64,000 nt of DNA from an uncultured Chitinophagaceae bacterium. GTDB taxonomy: Bacteria > Bacteroidota > Bacteroidia > Chitinophagales > Chitinophagaceae. The notes beneath the pieces are model-generated. The model did no database searches. It saw only the letters and a program-made list of their open reading frames with translations, and had not been told where the DNA came from. Positions 60,496-64,000 of this stretch are shown one piece after another (the stretch's first letter is position 1; every line of letters starts with the position of its first letter). The stretch spans positions 496,001 through 560,000 of the forward strand of contig CALMED010000002.1 in the NCBI GenBank assembly GCA_937862815.1, read 5' to 3'. Made by a program: the position numbers and the translations under genes.

Positions 60496-63057
60496 TTATT
60501 TGGTTTCCATACTCTCATTTATTCTCTCAACCAAATCCTGTAAATGATTGCGGGTGGAGGCATCTGTAATCAACGGCAGCGCTGTTTTTATGTCTGCACG
60601 AATGCTTCGCAAAGTTGCTTTTAATAAAGAGTGTGTGTCTGAGTATTTTGCATTCACGGCGGGTTTAGCCATCGTTAAAATGGAAGCAATCGAAAAGTTA
60701 GTAATACCTGTTTGGCCCGACAGCTGGGAAATAATGCGCTCAACGAATATTTTCTGAAGCGTTCGTCTGTATAAATCGGTGGAACGGCGTGTGTAAACTT
60801 CGCTGAAAATAAAGCGGCGCAGATCATCCATCATTTCCGTAGGTCTGTAAGCATTTTGAGGATTACTGGCCTCCATAGCAAACAGTTTGTTAAATGTAGC
60901 AGTACTGATCAGTACATTCAAAATTCCTTCCTGACGTTGTGAAAGAATGTATTGTGCATTTTGCCCGGTGCGGTTAAATACATCCTCGTTCAGAAGCCAA
61001 ACAGGAGTATTGAATAAGTGCTGGTTCAAAAAATTCATTGCTTCTTTTTGAGTGCTTCGGGGTGTATATTCATACACAATTCCCGGTTCATTATTCATTT
61101 TGGGCGTTTCATAAACACCTCCGATATTTTTAGCAACATGTCCCATATACCTGCCGTATTGTGCAACCACCTGGCTGTACATTTCCGACAAACTTTCAAA
61201 ACCGGAATTAGGTTCTTTTGTCCAAAGTATCAGGTTAGGGACGATGCGCTGAAGGTTTTTAATCCCATACAGACTGGCTTTCATGGCATTGTTCCCCAGA
61301 TCTTCATTCTGGCTGCGGGGATCATCGGGGTTTGTTTCGGTACCAAACCACAGACGTTTGTTTTTGAGCCGTTCGGTGGTAATTCCTTGCAGGTAAGGCA
61401 CCTCTTCTTCCGGTGTTTTAAACTGGGGGTACCAGCGGTAGCCCCATTCAATCGCCCATTTATCATAGTCACCAATCCGTGGAAACAATCCACTTCTTCC
61501 AATATTGTCCTCTGGCTGGGCCACATAGTTAAAGCGGGCATAGTCCATAATGGACGGGGTGTGCCCATTGGCTTCCACCCATCGTTTATTACGCAGACTG
61601 TCAACCGGCACTGTGGAAGAGGAGCCGTAATTGTGACGTAAACCAAGCGTATGACCCACTTCATGCGAGGAAACAAAACGTATGAGTTCTCCCATTAGTT
61701 TATCATCTAACTGCATCTTTCTGGCTCCGGTATCAACTGCGGCTGTTTGGATAAAATACCAGTTACGCAGCAGTTGCATTACATTGTGGTACCAGTTGAT
61801 GTGGCTTTCCAGGATCTGGCCGCTGCGGGGATCGTGCACATTGGGTCCGCTGGCATTTTGGATGGCTGAAGGTTTGTATACAATGGCACTGAAGCGTGCA
61901 TCTTCAAGACTCCAGGTGCTGTCTTCGGCGGGCGTTGGGGCAACTTTGCCAATGATAGCATTTTTAAAGCCGGCTTGTTCAAATGCTACCTGCCAGTCGT
62001 TTACTCCTTGAATCAGGTAGGGAATCCATTTTTTGGGCGTGGCCGGATCTATGTAATAAATAATGGGTTGTTTGGGCTCCACCAATTCTCCACGGAGATA
62101 TTTCTCCACATCTTCTGGCTTGGGTTCCAGTTTCCATCGTACAGCCATCTGAATTGTTTTCACACCCTGCGGATTTATATCAAAATCGGTGTAAGTGCGG
62201 GTAAAGAATCCTACTCTTGGATCAAAAAACCGGGCTTTAGCCGCTTCTTTTGGCAACAACAGCAAGGAACTGTTCAGTTCAAGTGTATATAATCCACTGC
62301 TCGAACCGAGGCCCGGAAGCGAAACTCCCCCGGTAGCAGCAGGTACTGCACTTCTTCCATATGTCTTGACTGTTTTAATTTCAATATTTATGGGGTAGCT
62401 ACGAATGGTATTGATGTAAGACTTATCAGCCTGAATAGCCCCCAGTTGAAGACTTGATTTGGATTGACTGCTGAAAAAGAATACATCGTTGTCACCAGAT
62501 AGGTAATCCGTTAATTCAATAACTGTTGAACGGGTTCGGGTTACAGAGTCGTTACCATAAGACCGTACATCAAATGCTTGCATAATGGGAGGGCGGTAGG
62601 AGTTGGCCAGGGCTTGGTAAAGGCCGTTAACATCGGCAGAACGCTGGTCGTAAGACATTCTGTGGAGAAATACTTTGTTATTAGGCCCTTTCGTAAAACG
62701 AATTACATTGTTGTTAATGATATCGCCGGCATAGGCAGAGCCGCCACCGCTACTTAAACCCGCTGCCGATTGTGAAATCCTTGAAACTACCAGGATATCT
62801 CTACCCATGAGTGAGTCAGGTATTTCAAAATACCATTTATCCTCCACCTTATGAACTGAAAAAAGCCCTTTTCGGGTGATGGCCTTTTCGTTAATTACAT
62901 CTTTATAAGGGCGAGGGCCAGTTCGTTGTGCAGCGCCTGGCAACCCTTGTGCAGCGCTTCCCTGTGCAGGGGCGGTTGGATTGTTTTGTGCAAAATTTGA
63001 ATTCCAGGCCAGTATCATGGCAAATACCATCAAAATGCGTGTTGTGGTTGCAAACAT
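60496..63057 (-). CDS. Secreted zinc-dependent metalloprotease (metzincin motif, DUF5117/DUF4953-like)
   Basis: The 853-residue protein begins with a signal peptide (RILMVFAMILAWNSNFAQ). The zinc site HEVGHTLGLRHN near residue 466 is the metzincin pattern HExxHxxGxxH. Flanking regions (YKDVINEKAITRKGLFSVHK, IPDSLMGRDILVVSRISQSA and WIPYLIQGVNDWQVAFEQAG) fit the large Bacteroidota metalloproteases annotated with DUF5117, DUF5118 and DUF4953. It probably acts in the periplasm or outside the cell on peptide or protein substrates. It is transcribed toward cassette 2, opposite in strand. Its promoter lies in the 430-bp gap before the TlpA-like copy 2. Confidence 0.87.
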   Translation of the reverse strand: MFATTTRILMVFAMILAWNSNFAQNNPTAPAQGSAAQGLPGAAQRTGPRPYKDVINEKAITRKGLFSVHKVEDKWYFEIPDSLMGRDILVVSRISQSAAGLSSGGGSAYAGDIINNNVIRFTKGPNNKVFLHRMSYDQRSADVNGLYQALANSYRPPIMQAFDVRSYGNDSVTRTRSTVIELTDYLSGDNDVFFFSSQSKSSLQLGAIQADKSYINTIRSYPINIEIKTVKTYGRSAVPAATGGVSLPGLGSSSGLYTLELNSSLLLLPKEAAKARFFDPRVGFFTRTYTDFDINPQGVKTIQMAVRWKLEPKPEDVEKYLRGELVEPKQPIIYYIDPATPKKWIPYLIQGVNDWQVAFEQAGFKNAIIGKVAPTPAEDSTWSLEDARFSAIVYKPSAIQNASGPNVHDPRSGQILESHINWYHNVMQLLRNWYFIQTAAVDTGARKMQLDDKLMGELIRFVSSHEVGHTLGLRHNYGSSSTVPVDSLRNKRWVEANGHTPSIMDYARFNYVAQPEDNIGRSGLFPRIGDYDKWAIEWGYRWYPQFKTPEEEVPYLQGITTERLKNKRLWFGTETNPDDPRSQNEDLGNNAMKASLYGIKNLQRIVPNLILWTKEPNSGFESLSEMYSQVVAQYGRYMGHVAKNIGGVYETPKMNNEPGIVYEYTPRSTQKEAMNFLNQHLFNTPVWLLNEDVFNRTGQNAQYILSQRQEGILNVLISTATFNKLFAMEASNPQNAYRPTEMMDDLRRFIFSEVYTRRSTDLYRRTLQKIFVERIISQLSGQTGITNFSIASILTMAKPAVNAKYSDTHSLLKATLRSIRADIKTALPLITDASTRNHLQDLVERINESMETK

Positions 63058-63487
63058 GGATTAATGATTTTTTAATTTATAACCTTATAAAACACTTTAA
63101 GTTGCTAAAAAGGCTACATGGATGGATGGGAAGTTTGTAATCGTGATAAACGGCAGCAACATCAATAACTATATCATCTCCCCCGCACACATGTAAATGC
63201 AAGTTCAGGGTGCAGAATTTGAATCAGGATTCCCGCTAACCCGAATGCAGTATGCTTAAGCAGCATCAGTAACCGGGGTAATGATTTGCGAAGCTGTAAT
63301 CCGGGTAACTCATACAATTTTGAATGGAAAAATGATAATGTTTCATCCTTTTTTGAATTTGAGGTGCTTTACATGGGATACACTTTAAATTTTGCAATTC
63401 ATAAGTAATTTTTAAATGCGCAAGTCTTTGCATTTCTTTTTCGGGTTTATGCCCACCTTTTTTATTGGCACAATCAAATCTTTTCGT
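63058..63487. other. Intergenic region between the metalloprotease and TlpA-like copy 2 genes
   Basis: This 430-bp A+T-rich gap should hold promoters for the two divergent genes. On the plus strand TTTG occurs near 63349 and the TTTAAATTTTG run at 63383-63393 resembles a -7 element with an altered spacer. In-frame ATGs at 63416 and 63449 could extend the following gene. No repeat or RNA was recognised. Confidence 0.4.
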
Positions 63488-64000
63488 ATGTTATTGCTTC
63501 GTCCACTTTCCTTCTTTTTTCTTATTTCTCTATTCTCTTTACCTGCCTTTTCACAAAAGATTTCAGTTACAGGCAAGCTCACCGGCGAAGTGGCTAAAAT
63601 GGTAAAAGAAGTGCAGTTTGTTTGCGATGGAAAAATGCAACGGCTCACAGTCAACAAGGAGGACCTGACTTTTTCCGGAGAAATAAAAATGCTGGAGCCC
63701 CAGTTTGTGGAAATCAACTCGGGTAATCCCAAGCCACAGGCCTATTACATGGTTCCCAACGAAAAGCTTACACTTTCTATTGATAAACCTTCTCTTCAGG
63801 AAAGCATTGTCACTTTTGGTTCAAACAAAGGAACCCGTTTACAGGGAATTTTTAATCTCTATTACAAAGCACTCGAAGAAAAAGGGATAAATATGAAAGC
63901 CCGTGAGTGGCAGCAGTTACTGTTTGGTAACAATGGTCCATTAGTACATGCAGAAGCCAGCCTGAACCGTGAACTCACAAAACAGGCACAATTCATTGCA
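63488..64000 (+). CDS. TlpA-like thioredoxin-domain protein (copy 2), 3' truncated by window
   Basis: The first 171 codons are present. A signal peptide (LLRPLSFFFLISLFSLPAFS) is followed by the same N-terminal domain as the protein at 49549. Over 148 aligned residues I count 16 differences by hand, about 89% identity, with many synonymous changes in the DNA. The WCAPC domain would lie beyond the window. Start 63488 gives the best signal peptide; 63416 and 63449 are in frame. It probably begins a further unit related to the SusCD region. Confidence 0.85.
   Translation, partial: MLLLRPLSFFFLISLFSLPAFSQKISVTGKLTGEVAKMVKEVQFVCDGKMQRLTVNKEDLTFSGEIKMLEPQFVEINSGNPKPQAYYMVPNEKLTLSIDKPSLQESIVTFGSNKGTRLQGIFNLYYKALEEKGINMKAREWQQLLFGNNGPLVHAEASLNRELTKQAQFIA

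Overview
The window is about 64 kb of a Bacteroidota chromosome, most likely a Chitinophagaceae-type member. This rests on two SusC/SusD pairs with sigma/FecR regulators, Bacteroidota-style promoters (TAnnTTTG at -7, sometimes TTTG at -33), RNase Y, a DUF3575 barrel, a LytTR protein without a receiver domain, and small secreted lipoproteins. No rRNA, tRNA, CRISPR array, insertion sequence or prophage was recognised. Genes are dense on both strands up to about 51 kb. From about 51.6 to 63.5 kb the sequence is visibly more A+T rich, with longer gaps.

Layout. 0-16.9 kb is mostly housekeeping: the 3' end of a RelA/SpoT gene, purA, an acidic low-complexity protein, pabB, a lytic transglycosylase, gatA, tatA, a 41-residue lipoprotein, rplS, rny, a secreted protein of unknown function, zapA with a coiled-coil partner, pheT, dnaB, a secreted lipase-like hydrolase and rsmE. 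17-22.4 kb holds a leftward set of YkuK-like, CoA-binding and GbsR/MarR genes behind a tightly overlapping operon: UbiA prenyltransferase, type III polyketide synthase, SAM methyltransferase and FAD oxidoreductase. 22.5-28.8 kb has a VOC protein, the PDH E2 subunit (pdhC), dnaX, an outer-membrane barrel and a GNAT-like protein. 28.8-32.8 kb is a glycerol operon (glpK, glpD, glpF). 32.9-35.8 kb is an arsenic operon (arsR, arsM, acr3) with a palindromic operator, followed by a TehB-like methyltransferase and an exported acetolactate-decarboxylase-like protein. 36.7-42.7 kb has a large pyruvate:ferredoxin oxidoreductase, a hicAB module with a frameshifted hicA, and tryptophanase.

42.7-64 kb is a nutrient-acquisition region. 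Two sigma-FecR-SusC-SusD cassettes lie head to tail. The first is followed by a TlpA-like thioredoxin protein and a LytTR regulator. The second is followed by a convergent metzincin-type zinc metalloprotease and then a close paralogue of the TlpA-like protein, cut by the window end. STN domains on both SusC proteins and adjacent sigma/FecR genes point to cell-surface signalling in which substrate capture induces transporter expression. The protease suggests peptide or protein substrates, but this is inference.

The observations I rate highest are: the type III PKS/UbiA operon, a plausible route to a prenylated polyketide or lipoquinone; intrinsic terminators facing antisense between fecR and susC in both cassettes, suggesting antisense RNAs over the susC leaders; the hicAB promoter, where a perfect 16-bp palindrome fills the spacer and hicA appears leaderless and frameshifted; and an 11-unit 7-bp minisatellite that encodes the interlipoyl linker of the PDH E2 subunit.
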